A stretch of DNA of 64,000 bases. It comes from an uncultured Massilia sp. GTDB taxonomy: Bacteria; Pseudomonadota; Gammaproteobacteria; Burkholderiales; Burkholderiaceae_D. This document shows, piece after piece, positions 16,051 to 24,231 of the stretch. Below the pieces are notes generated by a model, which saw only the letters and a list, made by a program, of their open reading frames with translations, ran no database searches and was not told where the DNA came from. Where the stretch lies: NCBI RefSeq assembly GCF_913773735.1, contig NZ_CAJYEB010000010.1, forward strand, positions 1-64,000. The letters run 5' to 3'. The translations under genes and the position numbers were made by a program. Numbering within the stretch: position 1 is the first letter of the stretch; each line of letters opens with the position of its first letter.

Positions 16051-16991
16051 CCCTCATTTCAGCAGCAGCTCTGCCACGGCATTAGGGGCGAAGCTCTTGC
16101 AAATCTCGGTGAGGAAGACCTCAGGCAGGACAAAGTATCCTAGGTTGGTGTCGTCGGCCTCCTCTAGGTGCATTACGTCGCCATACTCGCGGTGATGGTC
16201 GCTGTTGGACTTGATCGGCTCGCTGTCCTTGATGAGCATGCGCTTGAAGCTCGCGCGGTTGATGTGTTCGGGCGGCGATCATCCATGGACCGGCGCCAGC
16301 ACACGAAACGCGAATCGCCGTGCATCTGAAGAAGCCGCTGACCTGCAGAAGGATGATGGTGTGCTCGGTGTTACCGGCACCACCGCGCCCTTCAAGCCAT
16401 GCGCCAAAGCACACGCGAGCAGCCCGCAACACTTCGCTCGTCTCCCATCCCGTGATGCCGGCGACGGTGGCCAGCTCGCCGGCCACGCCGACTAGGGAGA
16501 GCCGCTAGGCGACCCGTGGCACTTGGCCATACGCGCTATCGGGGGACATTTCCAAGACGATCTCGCTAACGAGGCTGCGTAGCATCTCGCCTAACTCGGC
16601 CACGTTATCGACAGCCCATTCGATAAAGGAGATACCTGCCACGCCGTAAAACCGGTGAGCCTTGGTCATCAGGTGATTCAACGACGCTGCACCAGCAGGG
16701 GTGCTGTGCAAGGTGTCACAAACGCCAAGGCCTCAGCCGGCATCGGCCATGATGTGGGCCATGGGGACATCATGGCCATCGCGTGTTTTCTCTGCCGCCC
16801 TCCGCCATGTGGTTAGTCAGGCTGACCTCAGCATCGGACAAGAACAGGACGCGCAAGGTATGGGTATGCCGTGCTATCGCGGTCTGCCCGTTCCGGACTT
16901 TGCCGGTCTCGTTGGCCAGCATATACACGGTGTCGCCTGCTACCTTGGGGCAACTTGGGCAATCTCGTCCATAGCCGCGCGCCCGCATGTT
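16051..16991 (-). pseudogene. Decayed DUF927-type phage/island primase-helicase
   Basis: Four minus-strand fragments in different frames appear in the order expected for the C-terminal half of DUF927 proteins. They are DTVYMLANETGK...VLFLSDAEVSLTNHM (about 16.99-16.77 kb), AHRFYGVAGISFIEWAVDN (16.7-16.5 kb), GELATVAGITGW...ACFGAWLEGRGGAGN-like sequence (16.49-16.33 kb) and GYFVLPEVFLTEICKSF (16.15-16.06 kb). Frameshifts and stops separate them, and the N-terminal half is missing where AT-rich cargo begins. Such proteins replicate satellite islands, so its loss implies the element can no longer replicate on its own. Confidence 0.7.
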
Positions 16992-17238
16992 GCATGGCTT
17001 CGGTCTCTAAAAATCATTAGATATGGAAAGAATACAAAGGTGAGAGAAGGACAGATTTGTTGCCCCTTACATCGGAATAGGATCGACAGCCGTTATCCAA
17101 TCAGGAGGGATTTCCATTTTTTTTCCGCCCTCATCATTACCATCCATAAAAGATTTTAAGTGCCTTTTGTGCTGCTTTATTGCCCATGTTAAGCTCTGGA
17201 ATTCAAATGCAATTCGTAGGAATGATTGCACTGAAACT

Positions 17239-18318
17239 CTAAAGCCCCCCCTCTAAAATATTCCCTGAGGCTGTGATTTGAGCATACCAATTATTGTCTT
17301 GTAAAAAGATGATGTGGAGACCGTTTTTTTTAAATCTCCTCTTTATTATTTGCAAATCAAGCAAAATGAAAATGGTAAAATGTCCTGCGATAAAATTAAA
17401 GAGATGTTCAGGGTTTAGTGAAAGCTGAAAAGGCGTGTACGGGTGCCAATTCATTGCTCTCTTATGCTCATTTAAATTGATAATATGTACATGCTTCGCC
17501 TTAAACTGGTCAAAAACTTCTCTCTTAAATTTTGTGGCGGCTATGTAGTGAATTCCACTTTCCGGCGATATATGACTAGTGCCTTCTTCATACGATTTAC
17601 TTATGCAATAATTAATAGCCTCCAAGTGGCAGCGTTCTTTTCCAAAGTATTCGCTTCTGAACACTGGCCCTATGCCCCGGAAGTCTTCAGCCTTATCTTC
17701 GAAAAAAAATTTATTTAATTCATTTATATTTCTAAGTTGTTTCTCGCCTCGTTTATCAAAATTGTTTGATGTTTTCACTTCAATCGGATAAGGATCATTG
17801 TGGCCGAGGAGAAATACATCGCCATGTCTTAGCGTATTCGTAAGGTCGCAAAGAATTGCAGGCACATTGTTTTGGCAAGCCAACTTGAGAAGCTTTATTT
17901 CCGCCCGAATTCCCTTTTTGCCAGAAATGAAGCCAGCAGTCTCTTTTACACGATAGTTATGATCGTAAAGGAAATGCTTGATTGCGTATTTGTCACAGAA
18001 ATGGAATGCTATACTTTCGCCATACATTTTCCAAATATAAATTATATAGTTATAATATTCGATTTTATTATCAAATTTTTCAATAAGACTACTAATCTCT
18101 TTCGATCTCTCGCGAGTTGGTCGTTCGTTAGCTTTCTCAAGACGTAAAGCTTTGATTATGCTTTTGGTTCGGAAAATGGCCTTCTCTGCTTCTGTGATTT
18201 TCTTTAAAAGTAATAATTGAAAATCTACGATAGCCCCTATCGGCAAGTTCTTTTGTGTTTTAATGAGATAAAGCATCGCCGTGAATTGTTCTAAACTCGT
18301 TTTATATCTCGCAACCAT
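17239..18318 (-). CDS. AT-rich gene for a PD-(D/E)xK nuclease-like protein
   Basis: 359-residue Lys/Ile-rich protein of unknown family. A nuclease-like core can be read as Glu140 (IRAEIKLL), Asp167 in HGDVFLLG, and Glu180-x-Lys182 in PYPIEVKTS, the E...D...ExK arrangement of restriction-endonuclease-fold enzymes. The N-terminal 110 residues are helical and may be a specificity or partner domain. Base composition is far more AT-rich than anything else in the window, so it was acquired from a distant donor. It is transcribed divergently from the ATPase pair across a 513-bp AT-rich gap. A defence or toxin role is an inference from fold and island location. Confidence 0.65.
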   Translation of the reverse strand: MVARYKTSLEQFTAMLYLIKTQKNLPIGAIVDFQLLLLKKITEAEKAIFRTKSIIKALRLEKANERPTRERSKEISSLIEKFDNKIEYYNYIIYIWKMYGESIAFHFCDKYAIKHFLYDHNYRVKETAGFISGKKGIRAEIKLLKLACQNNVPAILCDLTNTLRHGDVFLLGHNDPYPIEVKTSNNFDKRGEKQLRNINELNKFFFEDKAEDFRGIGPVFRSEYFGKERCHLEAINYCISKSYEEGTSHISPESGIHYIAATKFKREVFDQFKAKHVHIINLNEHKRAMNWHPYTPFQLSLNPEHLFNFIAGHFTIFILLDLQIIKRRFKKNGLHIIFLQDNNWYAQITASGNILEGGL

Positions 18319-18831
18319 AATTCACTCGCTAAAGATTATTCTTTGTAGAATTTTACAAAATTACCGCAGAAGTTTACATCCATAGAGTTTTTGGCAATCT
18401 TTCATAGTATGTTAAAAGATTGCAAGATTTTGCAAATCAAAGTCACTGTTTGAATACTAATTATGCCTTCCAATCGAAGTAAGTGGATGACATAGAAATA
18501 CTATCGAATACCGGTCTATACAAACATCTTACGGCGAACTCGTCTAGATTTGTGGGAAAGGATAGAGAGGATAACGAATGCCGGCAAAGGTACTGTTCGG
18601 ATCGAATATTTCGTGACCGTTGGTGATTTTTTCGGCTTGGCAACCTGTTATGCTAGATCTTGCAGCCCACTTTGGCCAGAAATCGACCGCAATGTCTGCT
18701 AAGTAGGAGGTAAGTGCCGACATGCGCCAAGCCTTTGCCGTAGTCGCAACGGCAAACTCTTCATGTATAGCATATCGATTTGGTCGCGGTGGAACTTAAA
18801 ACTTAGATTGATAAGGACCGGGGAGAAGCAC
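18319..18831. other. AT-rich divergent intergenic region in the island
   Basis: No convincing gene is seen. Composition changes from AT-rich next to the nuclease-like gene to GC-moderate near the ATPase pair. Short direct repeats of TTTTGCAAATC and TTGCAA type (about 18400-18440) and several TATAAT-like sequences suggest promoters for the divergent units. It probably holds a junction between two cargo modules. Confidence 0.4.
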
Positions 18832-19062
18832 ATGGCAACAGCCAAGCAGGACTACGTTCGCTACTTGCGATGGTTGCACGCATTGCAACCGGCTGCCCCT
18901 GAGCAAGTAAGGCAGTTCGCGAATATGGTCTACGGAGACTTCGAGGCCATCGCTGAAACGGCTTCCCAGCGTCATGCGCGAGCCACGCATTTGGCAACCC
19001 TTGGTCGCCGCGCCTTGGCCACGACTGCCTTAGGCATGCCAGCAGGCCAGGAGGAAGATTAG
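18832..19062 (+). CDS. Small 76-residue protein upstream of the zinc-hook ATPase
   Basis: Starts MATAKQDYVRYLRWLHALQP and is helical and Ala/Arg-rich; I do not recognise a family. GGGGAG precedes the ATG by 6 nt, so translation should be efficient. A longer frame starts at 18763 but has no ribosome-binding site. Its TAG stop lies in the same frame as the ATPase coding sequence, which resumes directly after it. It may be a partner or regulator of the ATPase, or the N-terminal part of a once continuous protein. Confidence 0.6.
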   Translation: MATAKQDYVRYLRWLHALQPAAPEQVRQFANMVYGDFEAIAETASQRHARATHLATLGRRALATTALGMPAGQEED

Positions 19063-19095
19063 GGGACGGTATGGCCTTGGACGCGGCTTCGTAGC

Positions 19096-21486
19096 TTGGC
19101 AGTCGGGCCATTTCGGGGATTTGTTCGTGAAGAGGTCTTTGACCTGCATCGGCGGGTGGTCCTCTTCTACGGGCCGAATGGTGCAGGCAAGTCCAGCATT
19201 TGCGAGGCTATCGAGCGCGCCATGCTCGCGTCGGTCGAAGAGGCCGGATTAAAGCGCCTCGACGAAGCTGCATATCTGCGTAACATCCATGCTGGCCGCT
19301 TTGTAGAGCCTCGTCTCATGGCGACGGGAGCGGATCGCCTCGAAATACCTGTGCGCGTTAATGCTGACGTTTATCGCTTTTGTTTCATCGAGAAGAACCG
19401 AATCGATGCCTTCTCCCGGATCGCACAGCGTCCACCAGGACAAAGGGTGGAGTTAATCGCTACACTTTTTGGCATGGAAAAGTTCAACGACTTCTGCAAC
19501 CGCTTCAATGAACAAATCGATCCGGTATTGGTCATCGACGCCAGCAAGCGAGGCGAATTACAACTCAAGCGGGAAGCGCTCGCACGTGATCGCGCGATAG
19601 CAAACGGCGAAGCCGAAAAGCTCGCGCTGCATGACGCGGAAAACGAGACCTACGCCTTAAAGTTCAGGGCTGAGACGACATTCGCGCGCCTGCAGGAAAT
19701 TATCGGTTCGGCCGACGCGCCCAGCCGACTTGCAGAACTGGACGGCATGCTCAATGCAGTACCTGGGGCGATGATCGGAGTAGACTGCGTCAGCCTGGCT
19801 GCGGCTTTCGATCGCGCCGACGCCGCAGCGGCGGCTTTATCCGGCACCGAGTGCGAGCTGAAGCGTCGCGCAAGCCAAGTTTCGTTCCACGCGCTTTACG
19901 GTGCTATTTTGGCATTAGAGGCGCAAACCACCGACCATTGCCCGGCCTGCGAGACCCCACTGGACCGAGTAGCTTGCAATCCGTTCGAGAAGGCACGGGG
20001 AGAGCTTGACGATCTCAGGGAACTCGCGGAGATCCAAGAGCGCCAGGATCGGCAGCGAGACGAACTCACTACGGCTTCGGGAGAGCTGCGCGCTGTCTTG
20101 GCGAAGCTTTTAAGCTTCCTTGTGGCGCAAGGTGAGGTGGCCACGGTCGTGGGGCGGCACCTTGAGGCCCTTACGGCGCGGCCGGAGGGCGATGACTGGT
20201 GGAAGGGGGGGTATCTACTAGAGGCTGGGCAGGGAGACGGGCCGGTGTCTCGCGAGCAGCTTCTTGCCGTGGCCGAACGCATCTCCGCCGCTGATCGGGC
20301 CACTAAGGCGCAGCTCGAGCGCAGAGTCGAACTAGCGGTTGAGCGAGACGATTTACTCGAGCGCCAGCGCTATGTGGATCAGAGGAAGCAGACTCGCCAA
20401 AGGATCATTGACGATGCTGCCGCTGCGCGCTCGAATATCGCCGACTTCGATAAGGCCAATGCACGCCTGATTGCCGACGTTGAACAGGAGCGGCTCGACA
20501 TCCAGCGCGACGCGCCCATTCGTGCCGCTTATGATGCATTTCTCCCTTATTTGCGCCGATTTAGAAACGAGTTGCCTGGCATGCTGATCGCGGGTTTAGC
20601 GGACCTGGCTCGCGATCTCTATAACGAATTTAATCGAGGTGACCGCCACGAGGACACGCTAGCCCACCTCTACTTACCGCTCACTGGCGAGCAGCGCATC
20701 CAGATAGCATTTCACAGTACCCCTAACCGGCGAGTTGACGCTCTGCAAGTGCTGAGTGAAGGCCATATCCGATGCCTTGGTCTAGCGATCCTTTTAGCTA
20801 AGGCCACAAGCATCAACTCGCCGCTATTGGTTTTCGACGATGCCGTGAACGCAATCGATCACGACCATCGTCACGGCATCAGGGAGACTATCTTCGCCGG
20901 CGACCGCTTTCTGTCAACGCAGATCCTCGTCACGTGCCATAGCCCTGAATTTATCAAGGACATCAGGAACGCCATTCCGCGCGAACGGCGCAACGACTGT
21001 CAAGAATACGCGCTGACGCACCACGAGGGAGACTACCACCCGCGTGTACATCGAGATGTACCTAGCAGCGCCTACATCGACAAGGCTCGCAACGATCTGG
21101 GCAGATTTCAATTGCGAGACGCGTTGGCGAATTCCAGACGCGCATTGGAGATGCTGTCGAACAAGGTCTGGAAGTGGCTAGGATCTTACGAATTAGGAGA
21201 CCTTAGACTAACGATGCATGGCCCTACTTCGCCGTTGAACATACGAGACCTTTGTGACGCAATCCGCCTCAAGCTTCGCGACAACACCACATTCAACCAT
21301 CCTAGCAGCGCTCCTCTGCGCGAGGCGTTGGAGGAAATCCTGAGCGCCTCGAACTTGACTTGGAGATACTTGAATGGAGGCACGCACGAGGAGCAGGATC
21401 GGGACGAGTTCGATCGAGTTGAGGTTGAGCTTGTAGTATCTCGTCTGGAACGGATTGATGCCTTGGATCTGCGTACTCGCAGATGA
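19096..21486 (+). CDS. SMC/Rad50-like ATPase with zinc hook and HEPN-like C-terminal motif
   Basis: 796 residues if counted from TTG at 19096. Walker A is GPNGAGKSS (26-34). Coiled-coil regions flank a zinc-hook motif CPAC (282-285). A signature-like LSEGHIRCLG and Walker B LLVFDDAVNAID (about 577-588) follow, then an H-loop-like VTCHSPEF. The C-terminal 130 residues form a separate helical domain with RYLNGGTH (Arg757-His764), an Rx6H pattern like HEPN ribonucleases. This layout recalls RloC-type anticodon nucleases and other defence ATPases, but no exact family is claimed. The start is odd: there is no ATG or GTG in frame after the upstream stop, and an ATG at 19071 with an SD-like AGGGGA is one base out of frame. 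Confidence 0.72.
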   Translation: MAVGPFRGFVREEVFDLHRRVVLFYGPNGAGKSSICEAIERAMLASVEEAGLKRLDEAAYLRNIHAGRFVEPRLMATGADRLEIPVRVNADVYRFCFIEKNRIDAFSRIAQRPPGQRVELIATLFGMEKFNDFCNRFNEQIDPVLVIDASKRGELQLKREALARDRAIANGEAEKLALHDAENETYALKFRAETTFARLQEIIGSADAPSRLAELDGMLNAVPGAMIGVDCVSLAAAFDRADAAAAALSGTECELKRRASQVSFHALYGAILALEAQTTDHCPACETPLDRVACNPFEKARGELDDLRELAEIQERQDRQRDELTTASGELRAVLAKLLSFLVAQGEVATVVGRHLEALTARPEGDDWWKGGYLLEAGQGDGPVSREQLLAVAERISAADRATKAQLERRVELAVERDDLLERQRYVDQRKQTRQRIIDDAAAARSNIADFDKANARLIADVEQERLDIQRDAPIRAAYDAFLPYLRRFRNELPGMLIAGLADLARDLYNEFNRGDRHEDTLAHLYLPLTGEQRIQIAFHSTPNRRVDALQVLSEGHIRCLGLAILLAKATSINSPLLVFDDAVNAIDHDHRHGIRETIFAGDRFLSTQILVTCHSPEFIKDIRNAIPRERRNDCQEYALTHHEGDYHPRVHRDVPSSAYIDKARNDLGRFQLRDALANSRRALEMLSNKVWKWLGSYELGDLRLTMHGPTSPLNIRDLCDAIRLKLRDNTTFNHPSSAPLREALEEILSASNLTWRYLNGGTHEEQDRDEFDRVEVELVVSRLERIDALDLRTRR

Positions 21487-21543
21487 TCAATCTGCGGCAT
21501 CAGAGCTCAGCGCTTGCGCTTGTCGTTGTACATGGCTATGCAC

Positions 21544-21741
21544 TCAGCCTTGCGATGGGAGCGACTTCATCCAAGCTTGGACTGATAAGGACTCCCATGC
21601 CACGATCCGTACACCAATCTTCACAGGCTTTGGAAACGTTCCTAGCTGCATGCGACGATAGATCTCAGCTCGTGAAAGTCCGGTTTGAATCTCGACCATA
21701 GGGCGGCGCCAAAGCTGCCCTGCTGCTTGTTGCTCGCTCAT
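21544..21741 (-). CDS. alpA: AlpA-family regulator (excisionase-like)
   Basis: 65-residue helix-turn-helix protein with the AlpA pattern TGLSRAEIYRRMQLGTFPKP, then VKIGVRIVAWESLSVQAWM. AlpA proteins of P4-like islands activate integrase transcription or act as excisionases. The start overlaps the stop of the upstream small gene by 4 bp (ATGA), so both are translated from one message. It is some 2.5 kb from the integrase gene, separated by a truncated gene and an IS. Confidence 0.82.
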   Translation of the reverse strand: MSEQQAAGQLWRRPMVEIQTGLSRAEIYRRMQLGTFPKPVKIGVRIVAWESLSVQAWMKSLPSQG

Positions 21742-21944
21742 ACGCCGCCAACCGCTTTGTAGGCTGCAATATAGTCGACGCCTGGATTTGCGGCCATGTA
21801 CTGCTTTGCCAATGCATCTAGGCGCTCACGATTTCGAGTGGCCTGTAGCCGGCCGTGTTCAATCGCACGTGCCGCGCCTTCCGCGCGCAGCTGCGCCGCA
21901 GCCTCGGGGAAAGCGGCTTCAATTTGATCTTTATTCATGAGCAT
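21738..21944 (-). CDS. Small unknown island protein coupled to alpA
   Basis: 68 residues, MLMNKDQIEAAFPEAAAQLRAEG..., helical and charged; a second methionine at residue 3 could be the start. It resembles short phage/island proteins found near capsid-protease or regulatory genes, without a clear family. Its stop overlaps the alpA start. A poly-T stretch (ttttttgct) lies just upstream on the plus strand. Confidence 0.6.
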   Translation of the reverse strand: MLMNKDQIEAAFPEAAAQLRAEGAARAIEHGRLQATRNRERLDALAKQYMAANPGVDYIAAYKAVGGV

Positions 21945-22152
21945 CTTTTTTGCTATCTAAGTGTGAAGAAGATTTTTTGACCGTTTTAATCGCAACAGCA
22001 GGGGCTGTTTTGAGCAACGCCACCATGAGCAGCGATATTAGGAGGTCGGTCGTTTTTGAACCAGGGCTAGACTGCATGCGTCCAGGCGAGTTTTGGAGTA
22101 AGCGCCGCCGGAGCAGACTGAAACTTATCTCGCCTGCTGTAGCGCTTCCTGA

Positions 22153-22785
22153 TCATTCCTGCGTGCCAGGAATGAGGCCTGCGACAACCTTAGCGAAACG
22201 GCTGGGTTTCGATGTTTTGCTGACAGACTTCGCCTGCTCTAGGTCACGCTTTACGTCGTCGTTGGCGGTCTGATTGAAGTTCAGGCGATGGGCATCGATC
22301 AGTAGCTTGCCATGGCCGGACTGGCCGCCCCGCTTGTGCCATGCCGCATCGCACGAAACAGGCCCGATTGCAGGAATTGCTAGCTCTTCGGAGGTCGAAA
22401 AGTGAGATGCTGCAACGCCATGGCTTTTGAGCGCATTTACACAGGCCGCGATGCGCAGGTAACTTTGGTAAATCTCGTGGGCCTGTTTGGTGTATGCCTC
22501 GTCGGTAATACGCATTTCTTCGCGAAGCCACTCCACTTCTATATCCGCGAGCGCCTGTTTTGCCGCGGCTTCGGCTTGCCGTGCGACTTCCAGACGCCGG
22601 TTCAGACCAGCTACTTGAAGACGCGCAGCGTCAAACGCAGTTTGCTCTGCATTCAAGGTTTTTTCCGCGCTTTCCAGCTCTCTGCGGGCCTGAACCTCGT
22701 CTTCGGCCGTTGCCTCATTCAGCGCGCGGCTTGCAATGCAATCCTCAAGCTTGAAGCGCGCCGCTTTGACCTGCTGGGTGCTAGG
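22153..22785 (-). pseudogene. Coiled-coil island protein, 5' end cut by an insertion sequence
   Basis: The minus-strand frame reads from the IS boundary into a helical segment (KAARFKLEDCIASRAL, then EVQARRELESAEKTL) and a coiled coil. It ends with a less charged C-terminus (...AKVVAGLIPGTQE). There is no start codon between the IS and the coiled coil except a TTG at 22656, and the in-frame TAA upstream lies in IS sequence, so the original 5' end has been lost. Similar Ala/Glu/Arg-rich coiled-coil proteins occur next to alpA in satellite islands. Function unknown. Confidence 0.55.
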
Positions 22786-23899
22786 TGTTTAGTTTCGTGC
22801 GATCATATTCCTCGCCGTAGCTGGCCTTTGTTTCGTGCAAAGGCTATGCTCGGCGACTTGATTGCTGGGTTCAGCAGTCCCGGCATTCAATCGCACCAGG
22901 AGCAATTGACAGCATGAGTTCACGCATTCACCCGCAAGCCCGTACCACACCGAAGATCCGTCAGGAGATCAAGGATTCTGGCCTGTCTTCTAGAGAAGCC
23001 GCCAAGGTTTTCAACATCACGCGAGCCACTGCACAGAAGTGGCTCGGGCGCGACGATGTGCAGGATCGCTCGCACCGCGCTCACACGCTGCATACGACCT
23101 TGAGCCAGGCCCAGGAAGCCATTGTCCTGGCTCTGCGCCAGTCGCTCTACCTGCCGCTCGACGACCTGCTGTTCATCACAAAACAGTACATCAACCCGGC
23201 CGTCTCGCGAGCGGGCATTGCGCGCCTGCTCAAGCGCGAAGGCATGTCGCGCCTGACGGACTTGATTGCGACGGCCGAGGGCGAGAAGATCCTGCCTAAG
23301 AAGACCTTCAAGGACTACTAGCCGGGCTTCATCCACATCGACATCAAGTACCTGCCGCAGATGCCGGACGAGACCTCGCGCCGCTATCTGTTCGTCGCCA
23401 TCGACCGTGCAACGCGCTGGGTTTTCATGCACATCTACGGCGACATGCTTGATACGAGCAGTGTCGATTTCCTGCGTCGGCTCAAGCTGGCTTCGCCCAT
23501 CAAAATCAGCAAGATCCTTACCGACAACGGCTCGCAATTTACCGACCGTTTCGCTACCAAAGACAAGAAGCCCAGTGGGAAGCATGCCTTCGACATCGCT
23601 TGTGCAGCCCTGCCTGCCGAGCATCGTTTGGCGCCGCCACGCCATCCGCAAACCAACGGCATGGTCGAGCGCTTCAACGGGCGCATCAATGAATTGCTTC
23701 AGCAAACCCGTTTCGATAGCCGGGCTGATCTACAGGCCACTTTGCTGAACTATCTGAAGCTGTACAACCACCACATTCCACAACGCGCCATCGGCAGCAA
23801 AACACCCATTCTCGCACTAAAGGAATGGCAGCAGAAGCGGCCGGAGTTATTCGTTAAACGCGTGTATGATCGGGCGGGACTCGACACTTAACATCTCAT
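22786..23899. mobile_element. IS481-family insertion sequence (inactive)
   Basis: The unit carries one transposase frame and imperfect terminal inverted repeats: left end ...TGTTTAGTTTCG...CGATCATA, and right end, read inward, TGTTAAGTGTCG...CGATCATA. Exact ends and target duplication are uncertain by a few bases. It interrupts the coiled-coil island gene. Confidence 0.65.
22914..23891 (+). pseudogene. IS481-family DDE transposase with in-frame TAG
   Basis: An N-terminal HTH (LSSREAAKVFNITRATAQKW) is followed by an rve-type catalytic domain. The catalytic residues are Asp at nt 23340, Asp in TDNGSQF at 23523 and Glu in GMVERFNG at 23667. A single TAG at 23319-23321 splits the frame between KKTFKDY and PGFIHIDIKYLP; in relatives a Lys or Glu codon is expected there, so one base change explains it. 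No frameshift is seen. Unless the stop is read through, the element cannot move itself. Confidence 0.8.
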
Positions 23900-24001
23900 G
23901 TTGTCTCAATGCGACTTTTGCAGTGTAGGAGCGCGGGCAGCAGTAGGCGGCTGCGGGAAAACCCTTCGCGCTTAGTCCCAGAAAAGAGGGGCGCTTTACT
24001 C

Positions 24002-24113
24002 TGCCACCAGCTTGCCACCAACTTGCCACCGAAAATAGTAGGTACTTTGGTGGCAAAAATAATTAATAGAATCATATACTTATACAGGTACTTTTCTTTG
24101 CCACCGTGCCACC
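24002..24113. repeat. GGTGGCA/TGCCACC iteron cluster, right
   Basis: TGCCACC occurs at 24002, 24013 and 24024, exactly 11 bp apart. An inverted GGTGGCA lies at 24049, and two more TGCCACC copies at 24099 and 24107, around an AT-rich core (aaaaataattaatagaat). This matches the heptamer of the left cluster 8 kb away. The arrangement resembles paired origin elements of P4-type satellites (ori and crr); that parallel is an inference. Confidence 0.65.
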
Positions 24114-24157
24114 AGGACTTTTTCTGTCTGGCTTCGCTCGTCTAGGTCGATTTCGCG

Positions 24158-24184
24158 AAAAAAAACCGTGCCTGGACACGGTTT
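24158..24184 (-). terminator. Terminator of the integrase gene
   Basis: On the minus strand AAACCGTG, a 6-nt loop and CACGGTTT are followed by a run of T (plus-strand A run 24158-24165), 48 bp after the integrase stop. Between them lie short repeats of the GGTGTGAA type (24188-24230), which may be further protein-binding sites. Confidence 0.85.
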
Positions 24185-24231
24185 GTGAAGGGTATGAAAG
24201 GTGTGAATGAAGGGTGTGAACGATGTGAAGG

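Noticed and set aside
21738..21944. Antitoxin of a toxin-antitoxin pair with the alpA gene
   Set aside because: The partner is clearly AlpA-like, and the 68-residue protein shows no antitoxin DNA-binding motif.
15721..24113. CRISPR array made of the GGTGGCA repeats
   Set aside because: The units are 7-18 bp, in both orientations and irregularly spaced, with no spacers of constant length and no cas genes.
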